Assembly (NCBI RefSeq): GCF_025602895.1
Contig: NW_026516293.1
Location: forward strand, 62,001-126,000
Source: Polychytrium aggregatum
Taxonomy: Eukaryota; Chytridiomycota; Chytridiomycetes; Polychytriales
Direction: 5' to 3'
DNA: 64,000 bases
In this document: positions 9,564 through 19,200 of the stretch, piece after piece
How positions within the stretch are numbered: position 1 is the stretch's first letter
How the letters are laid out: each line of letters opens with the position of its first letter
Notes under the pieces: model-generated
Told to the model about the DNA's origin: nothing
What the model saw: only the letters and a program-made list of their open reading frames with translations
Databases searched by the model: none
Program-made: the position numbers and the translations under genes

Positions 9564-11591
9564 CTAGTTGTTCTGTGTAAAGTTGTCCCATTCGGCATGC
9601 ACCGTCGGGGTGAAGCCGCCGTACATTTTGTCCTCCTTGACCGTCGAGATGAACCCGGCCTCGCCGATCTGGAGGTGCCCGATCTCGTTCTCGCACGTAT
9701 TGATGTCCTCGCCGTACCGCACTATCCGGTTGCCGATGGCCCGGACCGATTTGCGTGTCGTGACGTTGCAGTAGTCGTCGGGACTGGATGTCTGGAACCG
9801 AGACAGAGTGTGGGCGGTATCAAGAGCAAATCGCATCGGATGCTGGAGCGCTCGGCGGGCCTCCGTGAATCCGGGCGTCTTGATGGTCGCCCGCATCGTC
9901 ACCCAGTAGATGATCTCGGCAACCTTGCTCAGGATCGCCGTTATCGAGCCGATCGCTGCGATGATGATCGGGAGCGACGGGATCGACAGCATTCCGGCTC
10001 CGGCAAACCCGTAGTAGTCGCAGTTGACCGTCAGCGACGGATTGTACTGCATGATGGCGTAGTGTGCCGACGCTCCGATCCCGACGGCCACGCCCCGATA
10101 CATGGCCTCGGTGTGGTAGTATCCGTCAGGATAGGTTGCCCACGAGAGGTAGTTGCAGAAGGTGGCGCCTTGGGATGGGTAGTAGCTGGCGTTGAGGACC
10201 GACTGGAAGACGCTCTGGCGGATCAGCGGCAGCACTCCGTAGCTGTCGGTGGTCTCGCGGAAGGCCAGCTGGGCCGTCCGGGCAAAGCTCGACGGCGATG
10301 TCGGATAGGCCACCGAGAACGACCTCGAGGGACTCGATGCTGCCACCAGTCGACCGCCCGTCACCATCGACCACTGGTCCGACACAAAGCTGTACTGGAT
10401 GACTCCGACTCCGACCTGGACAAACACAACGCATTCTTGCTGGAAGGTCGAGTTGACGACGGTCTGGGCAATGTCGTCAAAGACACTTCCTGCCGGGAGC
10501 GTGACGCTCATCTCGAGCATGAATCCGCGGCTGCTGGACGAGAGGACCGAGCTGACGATGTTGGAGGCGCCGTTGGTGTTGATCGAGGGCTGCGGCTGTC
10601 CGTCGTCGCACTCGGCCTGGATGATGTAGACCGGTCCCTGGCCTTCGATCGTGAACGAGTCCATCGGATTGTTCATTGGCCAGCCGGCCCAGGCGCCGAT
10701 GATGCCGTCCGACAGCGGTAGTCCGTAGTTGTAGACGGTGGCAAAGTCGGCGTCGCCCTGGATGAACTGCTGGATGGCAATGTTGGGCGACAGAACCGAG
10801 CCGATATAGTTTGGCGGATTGCATGTTCCCTGGAGCAGGAAGGTCTCGGTGGCGTCCCACACGAACGAGATGCTGCATCCAATCAGGATCAGCTCCGAGA
10901 CAATCTCGATGAGGCAGCTGATCTGGATGATCTTGTAGCCGGGGCTCCTCTTTCCCTTGACCCAAAAGTCGGCAATCTCGGCCACGGTGATCTTCCCGCG
11001 GACCAGGTCGCTTGCGGTCATCGAGAGCCGGATGATGTCGGAGATGCGGGTGCTGGCATGGTGGGCCAGCAGGGCGCAGGCAATCACAAACAGCTGGAGA
11101 AAGTTGTAGACCCAGATCCCGGGCATGACGGTGTAGAGCGCAATGATGAAGATTCCCGTCACGAACGTGTGCGCAACAACCGCAACCGCCAGCCATGCCA
11201 TGATCTGCGTCACCTCGTTCGACAGGAACTTGATCGTTTCCTTGAAGGCGGACGAGTTCATGGCTGCCGTTTTGACTTGCTTCAGGAGCAGCAAGACGGG
11301 ATGGGCCCGGCCCAAGCTCTCTTGGGTCGATGTCCTGCGAGACCAGCGGCCCAGGCTCGGATTCAGCCAGACGTTCGCACTCTCGGTCTTGACGACCTTC
11401 TGGATGAATTGCTGATTACTTGTCTTGCCCATGTCTGTTCCCACCGCCAATGTGGTCCTTCCAAGCGAGAGGAATTTGTTTTTCTCATTATTCAGTGCTG
11501 GGCGTAGAGTTGCTCCCAACGACGCCTGACTTGCATCATAGCCTTGGTTCTCGTCACCGTTGTTACGTTGCTTCTGATGCTCCTGCGCCAT
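9564..11591 (-). CDS. Large multi-pass membrane protein of unknown function
   Basis: A single uninterrupted 675-aa frame. After a hydrophilic N-terminus (about 110 residues) come hydrophobic segments around residues 135-175 (AWLAVAVVAHTFVTGIFII, FLQLFVIACALLAH) and 225-250. A long, Cys-containing region rich in Ser, Asn, Tyr and Gly follows (about 250-510), with N-glycosylation motifs, so it is probably extracellular. A last hydrophobic pair (about 525-560) precedes a hydrophilic tail. The topology suggests a surface receptor-like or structural protein with a large loop. I do not recognise the family. The absence of introns contrasts with most neighbours. Confidence 0.75.
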   Translation of the reverse strand: MAQEHQKQRNNGDENQGYDASQASLGATLRPALNNEKNKFLSLGRTTLAVGTDMGKTSNQQFIQKVVKTESANVWLNPSLGRWSRRTSTQESLGRAHPVLLLLKQVKTAAMNSSAFKETIKFLSNEVTQIMAWLAVAVVAHTFVTGIFIIALYTVMPGIWVYNFLQLFVIACALLAHHASTRISDIIRLSMTASDLVRGKITVAEIADFWVKGKRSPGYKIIQISCLIEIVSELILIGCSISFVWDATETFLLQGTCNPPNYIGSVLSPNIAIQQFIQGDADFATVYNYGLPLSDGIIGAWAGWPMNNPMDSFTIEGQGPVYIIQAECDDGQPQPSINTNGASNIVSSVLSSSSRGFMLEMSVTLPAGSVFDDIAQTVVNSTFQQECVVFVQVGVGVIQYSFVSDQWSMVTGGRLVAASSPSRSFSVAYPTSPSSFARTAQLAFRETTDSYGVLPLIRQSVFQSVLNASYYPSQGATFCNYLSWATYPDGYYHTEAMYRGVAVGIGASAHYAIMQYNPSLTVNCDYYGFAGAGMLSIPSLPIIIAAIGSITAILSKVAEIIYWVTMRATIKTPGFTEARRALQHPMRFALDTAHTLSRFQTSSPDDYCNVTTRKSVRAIGNRIVRYGEDINTCENEIGHLQIGEAGFISTVKEDKMYGGFTPTVHAEWDNFTQNN

Positions 11592-12319
11592 TCCGTGCTA
11601 TCACGTCGAGCAAGCCTCTTGCCGATATATAGGCGGTTATCGCTGGCTGAGGGGCGGCGATTTCTTGGGTTATGTGATCCAGAGACCCAAAGCCAGGGCT
11701 GAGCCGTGGCTCAGCATCGACTCGTACCTGATCAGCTTTCCTCGCTTTGAGCTGGCGTTGCTGAGGAACAGGTGCAGGGTCACCTTGGGCTGTCCCTGTT
11801 CAATCAATTTACCCAGTCGGGATCCATCCAGTCGTGATTGCCTGACGTATGCGGTGCTCCGCAGCAAGTGGACACCCCCCGCAGCCTGTCCATGTGAATC
11901 ACACTGAGCAAGTATCGAATTTCTCCGCACGCATGTTCAAATACCGCTGCATTGAACGTTTCGAGCCCCACCTGCACACCCGATGCAGCCTGCTCTCAAC
12001 CCCGGCTCTCGCTGGCCAGAAAGGAGCACTTGCCATCCAGCCGTCTCTCCCTGTCAAGCATTCGTTGCTCATCAGCGTGAGGAAATGCGCAATGTTCACA
12101 TTGAACAAATCAAAACGGAATTCCTGTTGTTTTATCAGAGTTATGGCATTGTCCAGAACACAATGCGAGCTGGAGCGTCGGAGGGCAACGACACAGGGAG
12201 CTGAAGTGAATATTTGCGGCTTCTGTTCTTCACAAACAACTACTCCGAACCTTGTCAACGTCCGGTGCAAGTTTTGATTGTCCGTTGCTAGAGGCACAGT
12301 TGGGACATTTACAGGCAAT
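11592..12319. other. Intergenic region left of the mariner-Fanzor element
   Basis: Only short frames without recognisable features. It contains the promoter region of the membrane-protein gene (first ~100 bases, leftward) and the flank of the transposable element. Confidence 0.5.
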
Positions 12320-12337
12320 CCAATAAAAAACGGGACA
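12320..12337 (+). repeat. Left terminal inverted repeat
   Basis: CCAATAAAAAACGGGACA, 50 bases upstream of the transposase start. It shares AAAAAACGGGACA with the right end. Confidence 0.7.
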
Positions 12338-12386
12338 CCCGGGTTTTTGACCATTCATCGAATATTTTGTTACCCAATGTTATCGC

Positions 12387-13316
12387 GTGCTGGCCATGAC
12401 CATTCGCCACACATCCGACTTTCGCACCGCCGCATTGCGATGCTACGCCCTCATCCATAGCCTGCGTAAGGTCGCCTCCATATTCAGTGTATCCAAGAGC
12501 ACCATCCATCGATGGCACCGAGGATGCAAGCTGGATGACCCATCCCGGGTCCCAGCTCGCAGATCCACTTTCTTCGAGCAGGCATGTCCAGTCATTCGCA
12601 CCCTGATTGAACAGGACCCGTTCCAGACTGGTCCTGTGTTGCGATGCAAGCTCGAGTCCATCCTCCAGAGGAAAGTATCACTCTCACTCTGCCACACTGC
12701 CATCCACCGAGCAGGTCTCTCAGACAAGAGGGCAACACACCTCTCCAAGTCCAAGCGACTGGCACAGTTCAGGGACCAGGTCCGCTCCATCGACCCGCGG
12801 CGATTCGTTTTTGTCGATTAGACAGGGATCAGGAGATCCATTTTCCCTCTCTACGGATACTCACCGAAGGGTGCTCCTCTTCGCCAGCGCAATCACATGA
12901 AACACAAGTCTGTCTCGGCTGCATTTGCCATCAACCACTCTGGTGTGCTGCATCGCATGTACATCCCCACATCATTCAAGACACACTCGATGGTCGAGTT
13001 CTTTGAGCGAGCGAGCTTCCCAGACGACTCTGTGATTGTGATGGACAATGTCAGCATGCACAAGACAATGGCTGTCCTGGACTGCATCGAGCGCCGAGGA
13101 TGGTCAGTGATCTTCACCCCATCTGCTTCACCCGACTTCAATCCCATCGAGAACTTCTTTGGGATTGTGAAGCATCAGTACAGGAAGGTGGCAGCGCTGA
13201 ATGCGTCCGAGGGGTTCAAGATCGGGATGGTGACCCTGTTTGAGTCTGCCGTTCGGAGGGTGCTTCCAGATGTCTTCCCACGGCTGATTGAGCGAGCGAT
13301 GCGCTTCTGGGGTTGA
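12387..13316 (+). pseudogene. Tc1/mariner-type DDE transposase with one amber codon
   Basis: One frame of 310 codons encodes a helix-turn-helix DNA-binding region (KVASIFSVSKSTIHRWHRG), the first catalytic Asp (FVFVD), the second Asp (VIVMDNVSMHK) and the catalytic Glu (SPDFNPIENFFG). The spacing between the last two is D34E, diagnostic of the IS630-Tc1-mariner superfamily. The only defect is TAG at 12819-12821, directly after the first catalytic Asp, where the family normally has Glu (VDE). The frame is the same on both sides (TGIRRSIFPLYGYSPKG follows), so this is a single nonsense substitution. A second possible start lies at 12396. Confidence 0.9.
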
Positions 13317-13431
13317 GCTCCCCAATCACGCCGCCATTTTCACGCTCAAATCCCTGGCTTGAACCTCTCGGCGATTTTTGAACAGGGTCACTTCCCCAAC
13401 CAGCCCGCGCAGACGGGTTCCTGCTCTCGGG

Positions 13432-13437
13432 TATAAA
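13432..13437 (+). promoter_or_regulatory. TATA box of the Fanzor1 gene
   Basis: TATAAA in the context GGGTATAAATGCC, about 130 bases before the Fanzor1 ATG. It suggests that the nuclease is expressed from its own promoter and not by read-through from the broken transposase. Confidence 0.55.
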
Positions 13438-13564
13438 TGCCACACCTTCGTCCTGCTGCTTTCTTCCCTCATCTCGCCTTGATCGGATCATCGCGCTATT
13501 GTACGATAAAAAAGTCTCTGCTCTGACCAGTACCACTGGCAGGCATCCAGCATCCTCTGCCCCC

Positions 13565-15931
13565 ATGCCTCCGAAGCGTAAGGGTACCGGTGATGGCCAG
13601 CCTCGGCCACCCAGGCCCAAGAAAGCCAAGTCACAGTCGGAGCCTGTCTCTGGTTCGTATTCTGATCCCACGCATGCTTGTTTCTCTGTTGCTCCGTCGC
13701 TCACCACCACTGCTTCTGCAGATCCAATGGATGTCGATCCCACCGAGCCTGGTCCCTCATCTGGTCCTGTCAAGCGATGTCGCAAGTGTGATGGTACCGA
13801 TCACGAGCGAAGCAACACTAGCAAGTGTCCCGAATACCGGCCCCTCAAGAGTTCTGTCGTCCCACTCGTGGATGGAAGGTCATCCGCCCCTCAGTTCAGC
13901 TGCTTCAAGCAGACGATGGATGGCTGTTGTCTCAATCCCGCTCTCCGCGACAAGATCCAGGCCACCGTCGAGGCCATGACCCAGATCCAGTTCGAGGCAT
14001 CCAGGCTGCTCAACCTGCACATCCTCCGGTGCATCGAGCAGGATCTTCCCGTCCCCGTCATCTCCAAGTCCACCCCTGCTTTCATCCGCCAATGCTTTAA
14101 GATCGTCCAGGCCGGTGCCCTCTCCCCGACCGGGGACAATGAGAAATACAACGAGCATCTGGTCGCTTCCTTTCGCGACTACCAGACCACTCGGCACGCA
14201 GACCTGCCTCCGGCCCCTTGTCTGCCTGATGGTGCTCACAGTCAGCTTCTCACACTGGCTGTCAATGCCTATGCCACCAACTGCACCACCCACCTCGACC
14301 TGGCCTACTGGCGACTCCTTCGCCGCTTCTGCGCTGCCGTCTTCCCAGCCAACAAGCATAAGCACGACGCCATCGAGGCCTGTCTCGAGCTCTTCGAGAA
14401 ACCAGGGCAGACTCCACCCAAGGCCGATCTCGAGTTCCTCTATCCAGACTTTGGCCACGTCCTGGACGAGTTTCGGTACAGCAACGACCAGGACCGCTTC
14501 CGGGCCCTCCACCGCCTCTCACACCATGTGGGTTTCCTTGCCCGGGACAAGATGCAGGACGATGTCCACAAGTGGATCGACTGTGACATGCCCGCCCTCC
14601 GAGTCACCGAGCTGCAGCGCCAGGCCAAGCTGGACGAGCTCACTGCCAGAGGCATTCCCTCCGACGACAAGAGGTTCACCAAGGCCAAGTCTGAGCTCGG
14701 CACCACCAAGGCCAAGATCAACAAGCTGGCATCCAGGATCAACTGGGCACTCAAGCAGCTCGCTCTCGACACTCCTCCGGCCGTGTGCACGATGGTTCCT
14801 CTATGCACTGCCACGGCCAAATACATCAAGATCGACACGGTCACTCTCTGGCAACTCCTGGGTCCAAAGAAGCGCCTTGGACTCACCAGGGACATGCTCA
14901 AGGAACAAGGTGATGACGGTGTCAACAACCAGGATCGTCTCTGGCGCAGTTGCTTCAAGCTGCGTAGTTCCCTCTTCCAAGAGCGGGTCAGGGACAAGAA
15001 GCTGTTCAACTACGAGATCAGCACCGATGGCATTGGATGCACCATCGGTCTCGTCAAGTTTCTGCCTCGAACCGATCGCACCGAGACCTCCGAGCCTCCT
15101 CCGACTGCCGAGCAGCGCATCCAGGCCCACATCGGCGACCCAAACCCCGATCGCACCACTTGGATTGGCATCGATCCTGGAGTCGGCTCCATCTTCACTG
15201 CGGTCATCCAAGCACCGGGCCACCAAGACGAGGTGGTCTCATTCTCGAATGGTCACTACCAGCACATGTGTGGCCATACGTCCAACACCAAGTGGCACAA
15301 CACCATGAAGTATCGACTCAGCATCGAGACCTGGATGTCGACCACCCCCTCGCCCAAGGTGTCGTCCTCGGAGGCTTTCAAGGTCCATCTCACCCATGTC
15401 CTGCGACCGGAGCTACGAGTGCAGCTCGACTTCCACCTTGGCAAGAAGGCCCGTCACCATCGCTTCACGGGCCACAGGAGACGCCAAGTGGCCGTCGACA
15501 GGATGTGCAAGGCCGTCCTGAGGCACGCCCCGATACGGACCGATGTGGTGATCGCCTTTGGCAATGCATCATGGCGACAGGGCAAGGGCTATGCATCCAG
15601 CCCTCGGAGGCAGCGGTTCGCTCGGTACTTTGAGCAATTCGAGCACCACCGACGCCGTCCCAATCACCATCATGGAAGCGTCAAGGTGGCCTCGACGAAC
15701 GAGTTCAACACCTCGCAAGTGTGCTCCAAGTGCCTGGAGCCAGTTCGGTTGGAAGGACTCGATGCGCCCAGTGTTGCGAATTCCCACTTTGTCAGGAGCT
15801 GCAAGAATCCCAGCTGCCGGACAGTGTGGAATCGCGACGTCAATGCGGCGCGCAACATGATCACAGTGTGCAGGTCGATTGTGGAGATCGGAGAGCGACC
15901 GGCGGTCTTCACTCGGAGGCTGCCAAAGTGA
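13565..15931 (+). CDS. Fanzor1 RNA-guided nuclease (eukaryotic TnpB homologue), intact
   Basis: A complete 788-aa intronless frame. ATG at 13565 (MPPKRKGTGDG) is the first in-frame ATG. Basic nuclear-localisation-like stretches follow at once (PPKRK, RPPRPKKAK), then a zinc-knuckle-like CRKC...H...C (about residues 71-87). A helical middle part (about 120-500) precedes the RuvC nuclease. RuvC-I is WIGIDPGVGSIF (Asp about 537), the alternative catalytic Glu is in STNEFNTSQVC (about 713), the zinc finger is CSKC...CKNPSC, and RuvC-III is WNRDVNAARNM (Asp about 758). The classical RuvC-II position (VVIAFGNASW) lacks Glu, as in other Fanzors. Such proteins cut DNA guided by an RNA encoded at the gene's 3' end. 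All catalytic positions are present, so it may be active. Confidence 0.92.
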   Translation: MPPKRKGTGDGQPRPPRPKKAKSQSEPVSGSYSDPTHACFSVAPSLTTTASADPMDVDPTEPGPSSGPVKRCRKCDGTDHERSNTSKCPEYRPLKSSVVPLVDGRSSAPQFSCFKQTMDGCCLNPALRDKIQATVEAMTQIQFEASRLLNLHILRCIEQDLPVPVISKSTPAFIRQCFKIVQAGALSPTGDNEKYNEHLVASFRDYQTTRHADLPPAPCLPDGAHSQLLTLAVNAYATNCTTHLDLAYWRLLRRFCAAVFPANKHKHDAIEACLELFEKPGQTPPKADLEFLYPDFGHVLDEFRYSNDQDRFRALHRLSHHVGFLARDKMQDDVHKWIDCDMPALRVTELQRQAKLDELTARGIPSDDKRFTKAKSELGTTKAKINKLASRINWALKQLALDTPPAVCTMVPLCTATAKYIKIDTVTLWQLLGPKKRLGLTRDMLKEQGDDGVNNQDRLWRSCFKLRSSLFQERVRDKKLFNYEISTDGIGCTIGLVKFLPRTDRTETSEPPPTAEQRIQAHIGDPNPDRTTWIGIDPGVGSIFTAVIQAPGHQDEVVSFSNGHYQHMCGHTSNTKWHNTMKYRLSIETWMSTTPSPKVSSSEAFKVHLTHVLRPELRVQLDFHLGKKARHHRFTGHRRRQVAVDRMCKAVLRHAPIRTDVVIAFGNASWRQGKGYASSPRRQRFARYFEQFEHHRRRPNHHHGSVKVASTNEFNTSQVCSKCLEPVRLEGLDAPSVANSHFVRSCKNPSCRTVWNRDVNAARNMITVCRSIVEIGERPAVFTRRLPK

Positions 15932-16003
15932 TTTGATTTATTTCTTGTGGCTTTGCTTGACGCAAGCACAGCACATACTACATGTTCATGGAAACGGCTA
16001 TAT
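15932..16003 (+). ncRNA. Possible 3' guide-RNA region of Fanzor1
   Basis: The stretch between the Fanzor1 stop and the right terminal repeat contains a perfect hairpin, TGCTTG-ACG-CAAGCA (15954-15968). Fanzor guide RNAs end at or near the element boundary, so an RNA is expected here. The limits and existence are inferred. Confidence 0.3.
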
Positions 16004-16019
16004 TGTCCCGTTTTTTCTG
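16004..16019 (-). repeat. Right terminal inverted repeat
   Basis: TGTCCCGTTTTTTCTG, the reverse complement of CAGAAAAAACGGGACA. An AATAAA immediately outside (16020-16025) could serve as a poly(A) signal for Fanzor1. Confidence 0.7.
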
Positions 16020-16209
16020 AATAAAGTGTAACCCTCCAAATGTAAGCCTGTGTGTTTGTTTGATGAAGATTTCGAATGTATATTGCTTGCGATGCATGTC
16101 GAAAAGGTGAGTTCACATGTTCAATAGATGTTGGTGCTGTTTGCCAAACGAAAGGAGTCATTCTAGAGCCCACATCATCATCATCGTCATCATCAGCCAC
16201 GCACGTCCT

Positions 16210-19200
16210 TTAGCTGGCGAACTTGAGGGTGCCTTCCAGGAAGCCCAGAGCGTCGTCGAGGGATACATGGTCGCTGATCCACCTGAGGAGCATACACACA
16301 AGGGTGATTCAGTAGGGAGGTCATACACACAAATCCGGGTCTCGCTCTGCCGCTTTGATCCAGGATAGCCCCTCTTGTTCGGTTTGCATCCATCTGCTCA
16401 TGACATCAAAATTGCATCTGGCTCTCGCGCGCTTTACCGTCTTGGCTTCACCGTGAGCGAATGTCGCGAGTCGAGCTGCAGGTCAATCAGATTGGGGTCT
16501 GAAGCGCCGGGACTGAAGCCGATCCTCAGCGAATACTCGCGAGGGACCTCAGGCGCTTCGCTCGATGCTAGTCCGCGTGTGCGTTCGTAAAGCTCAAAGC
16601 TGATCTGAGTCATATCTGTGGTCAAAGATAAAATAACGCAGCCCCATTCACATAGAAATTTCACAAATGCGCGATGGTGTCAGTGCCATGCAGCCATGAG
16701 CGAGACAGCCCCTCCCGATAGTGATCGATGCATCAGCTCAAGATTCATGTCGCTGTGCTTACAGTCGAGTTCGCAAACTTCCGAGTGCGCGACCTTGGTG
16801 GGCAGCCCGGAGAGCAGAACAACGTTCAAGAGCGAAATGACCTTGCTCTCCTTGGTGAAGTACAGGCAGGTGCGGGGCTGGGTCGAAGGCTGGGTAGCGT
16901 CCTTCAGGTCCTCCAGGATCTCCCTAATCACCGCCTGTGCATTCAGCACACCAATCTCAAGCTTCTCCTTCTCCTGTGGCGATCCAGGAAGGGCAAAGGG
17001 GCAAGAGTGCGAGTCTTTGGTTACCAAGTAGCTCGCGCATCGAGCTGTCAAAATGCCGGTGACTATGCATGGGTTGACTGCCGACGTGTAGCTGCAAATG
17101 ATCGAGAGACAGGGAGGGGTCGATGCACCACAATCGTGCTCCAGCGCCATCCACGATGTTCCCCGCATGTACCGTGATTCCGTATTCTAGCGTGGCAATC
17201 ACATCAAACAGGAGTTTGGCCTTGTCATAGAGCTGCTTCAGCACGTCGCGACCGTACTTGGGCGACGAGAAGATCACTAAGGAAAGGCCATGGTGATGAG
17301 CAGGTGGATATGGTTCCGTGCGTTGGGCCAGTTATGTTGTACTCTTCGCGGACGACTGTGGACGACTGTGGCGTTGCGGTGCATGGGCGCACTCCAACCA
17401 GAACACCCCAGCGGCAGCTTCGACTCACCCTCGATAAACTCGCGGTTGTGGAGGAGATCGTATTTGATTGAGTCATAGAGCTCCGAGATCTTGGAAGGTT
17501 CGAACGCAGTCCTCTCCACATCGCAAAAGTCGCGGAAGAGTTTCTCCCATCGTTCCTGGACAGGCATGCGAAAGGCGAGGACAAGTCAGATATCATCGCG
17601 GAGGGGAGAGTAAAGGCGCGAGAGGTGGTATCATCTGCAAATCCAAGCGGCTGCTTTCTTAATGGGTGTGGAGACGAGCGGTGGGGAGGGATGCCAGTGT
17701 GGTGGACATACCCGGAACAGGAATGGTGACTCGTTACAGCACCAGCGCGCTTGGATCTTCTCGACATCGTGATTTGCAAAGTTGGTTCTGAGGATCTCGC
17801 GGAGAAGGCTCAGGATGTCGATAACCTCCTGGGTCAGAATGACGGGGTCCTCGGCGCCTTCGGGCAGCGCCAGCGTGGCGGGCAGCTGATGGTCGGGCTT
17901 CCCAGGGTTGATGATGGACTGCAGCTCAACCTTCACGGCCTCGGTCTGCTCCTTGGCTGCAACGCTATCGTCGAGCATCTCCTTGCTGACCTTGATCATG
18001 TCGTCCGGGATGTTGACGAGGTTCAAGAACGCTTGCACAAACACCTGCGCCGTCGCCAGCACTCGGCCCTCGGAGCTGCTGAAGATCTTGACGTTATCCA
18101 GGACTTCCTTGTTGATGATGACGAGGTCCTTGCGCAGATTCTCGCCCAGATCTTTGCTGTGGTGACGACCGCCGTGGGTAAACTCACCACCCCACTTGAC
18201 AATCAACTGAACCTTCTCGAGAGTCCGGGGCTCTTTCTTGCTGAACGAAGGCTTGACCTGGACCTTGGTTCCGGCTAGCTCGCCCTTGGCGGAGAGAATC
18301 ATATTGAGCTGCTCCAGGGATGTTTGATCATCTAGGCCCTCCTTCAGAGCCATCTGGCAGGCTTCGCCAACGATCTTGAGCTGCTCGGGCTTCTTGAGGG
18401 CAACCTCCTCCTCTCCGCCGTTGAGGAGATCAAGGAAGTGCTTGCTCTTGAACGAAAACTAGATCGTATCCCATGGACGGCTGTCAGCGGACTATGCAGC
18501 ACGACACAGAAGCCAGCCAGACGCAGCCGATGCTGCATGGCCACATACCTTGAGCTTCTGTTTGGGTGTTCTGTCGCCGTGACGGAGCACCGAGAGGAAG
18601 GCCTTGAGTTTCCAGCGGCTGGAGTCGCTCGCTTGGCGGGAGATGACGGCCTGGCGGTTGTAGGTCCATCCGGCCGTTTTGGTCACCGTCAAGAACAGCT
18701 CCCGCAGGATGCTCGCACACTTGTCGTAGTAGTCGGAGTTGCCCTTGACAAACGACCAGCCGTTGACATCGATGACGTAGGACTTGCCGTTGGCTCGGAG
18801 CAGATCGAACCCGCAGATTCGCTGGCCGAACGCCTTGGCGACCTTGGTGGCGATCTCCTTTTCCTCGTCGCTGAGCGGGGTGATGTAGCGCACTTCCTTG
18901 CCCTCGGCGTTGCGACGGACGACACCGTCGACGACAGGCGATCTGTGGATCATGGTATCGATGCTGTTAGCGAGCCCAGGCTACAGCCGCGATGGCAGAC
19001 CTTGCCGTCAGAGTGCCAGGATGCAACCACGCACACCACGCACGCCAGGCACCATTCGCTACCCGACTCACTTTCTGGTCTCGGCATGGGCATAATTCTC
19101 GCCGATGGTGTAGACCTTGACGTCCTCGGCATTGTCGACGGCCATGAACTCCTCGTAGATAAAGTCGCCATCGGCTCGGACGGTCTGAAGGGACTCGACG

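Larger units (their letters stand above)
12320..16019 (+). mobile_element. Composite Tc1/mariner-type element carrying Fanzor1
   Basis: A 3.7-kb unit is bounded by inverted terminal repeats sharing the 13-base core AAAAAACGGGACA (left 12320-12337, right 16004-16019 reversed). Inside, on the plus strand, are a D,D34E (Tc1/mariner, IS630-like) transposase interrupted by one stop codon, then a complete Fanzor1 nuclease gene. Fanzor1 genes are known as passengers of eukaryotic DNA transposons, including mariner types. A third copy of the same terminal sequence lies at 34169-34187 beside a Fanzor1 fragment, which supports these being the real ends. I could not see a clean TA target-site duplication. 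Confidence 0.8.

Noticed and set aside
9300-10721. 473-codon plus-strand frame
   Set aside because: Antisense to the unknown membrane-protein gene and extended through a minisatellite. The minus-strand frame has clear membrane helices.
14115-15308. 397-codon plus-strand frame overlapping Fanzor1
   Set aside because: A Ser/Pro/Arg-rich alternative frame of the Fanzor1 gene, with no motifs.
17490-17505. GGTTCGAACGC, a tRNA B-box-like motif
   Set aside because: Falls inside a VIP1 exon, with no A box or cloverleaf. No tRNA gene was found in the window.
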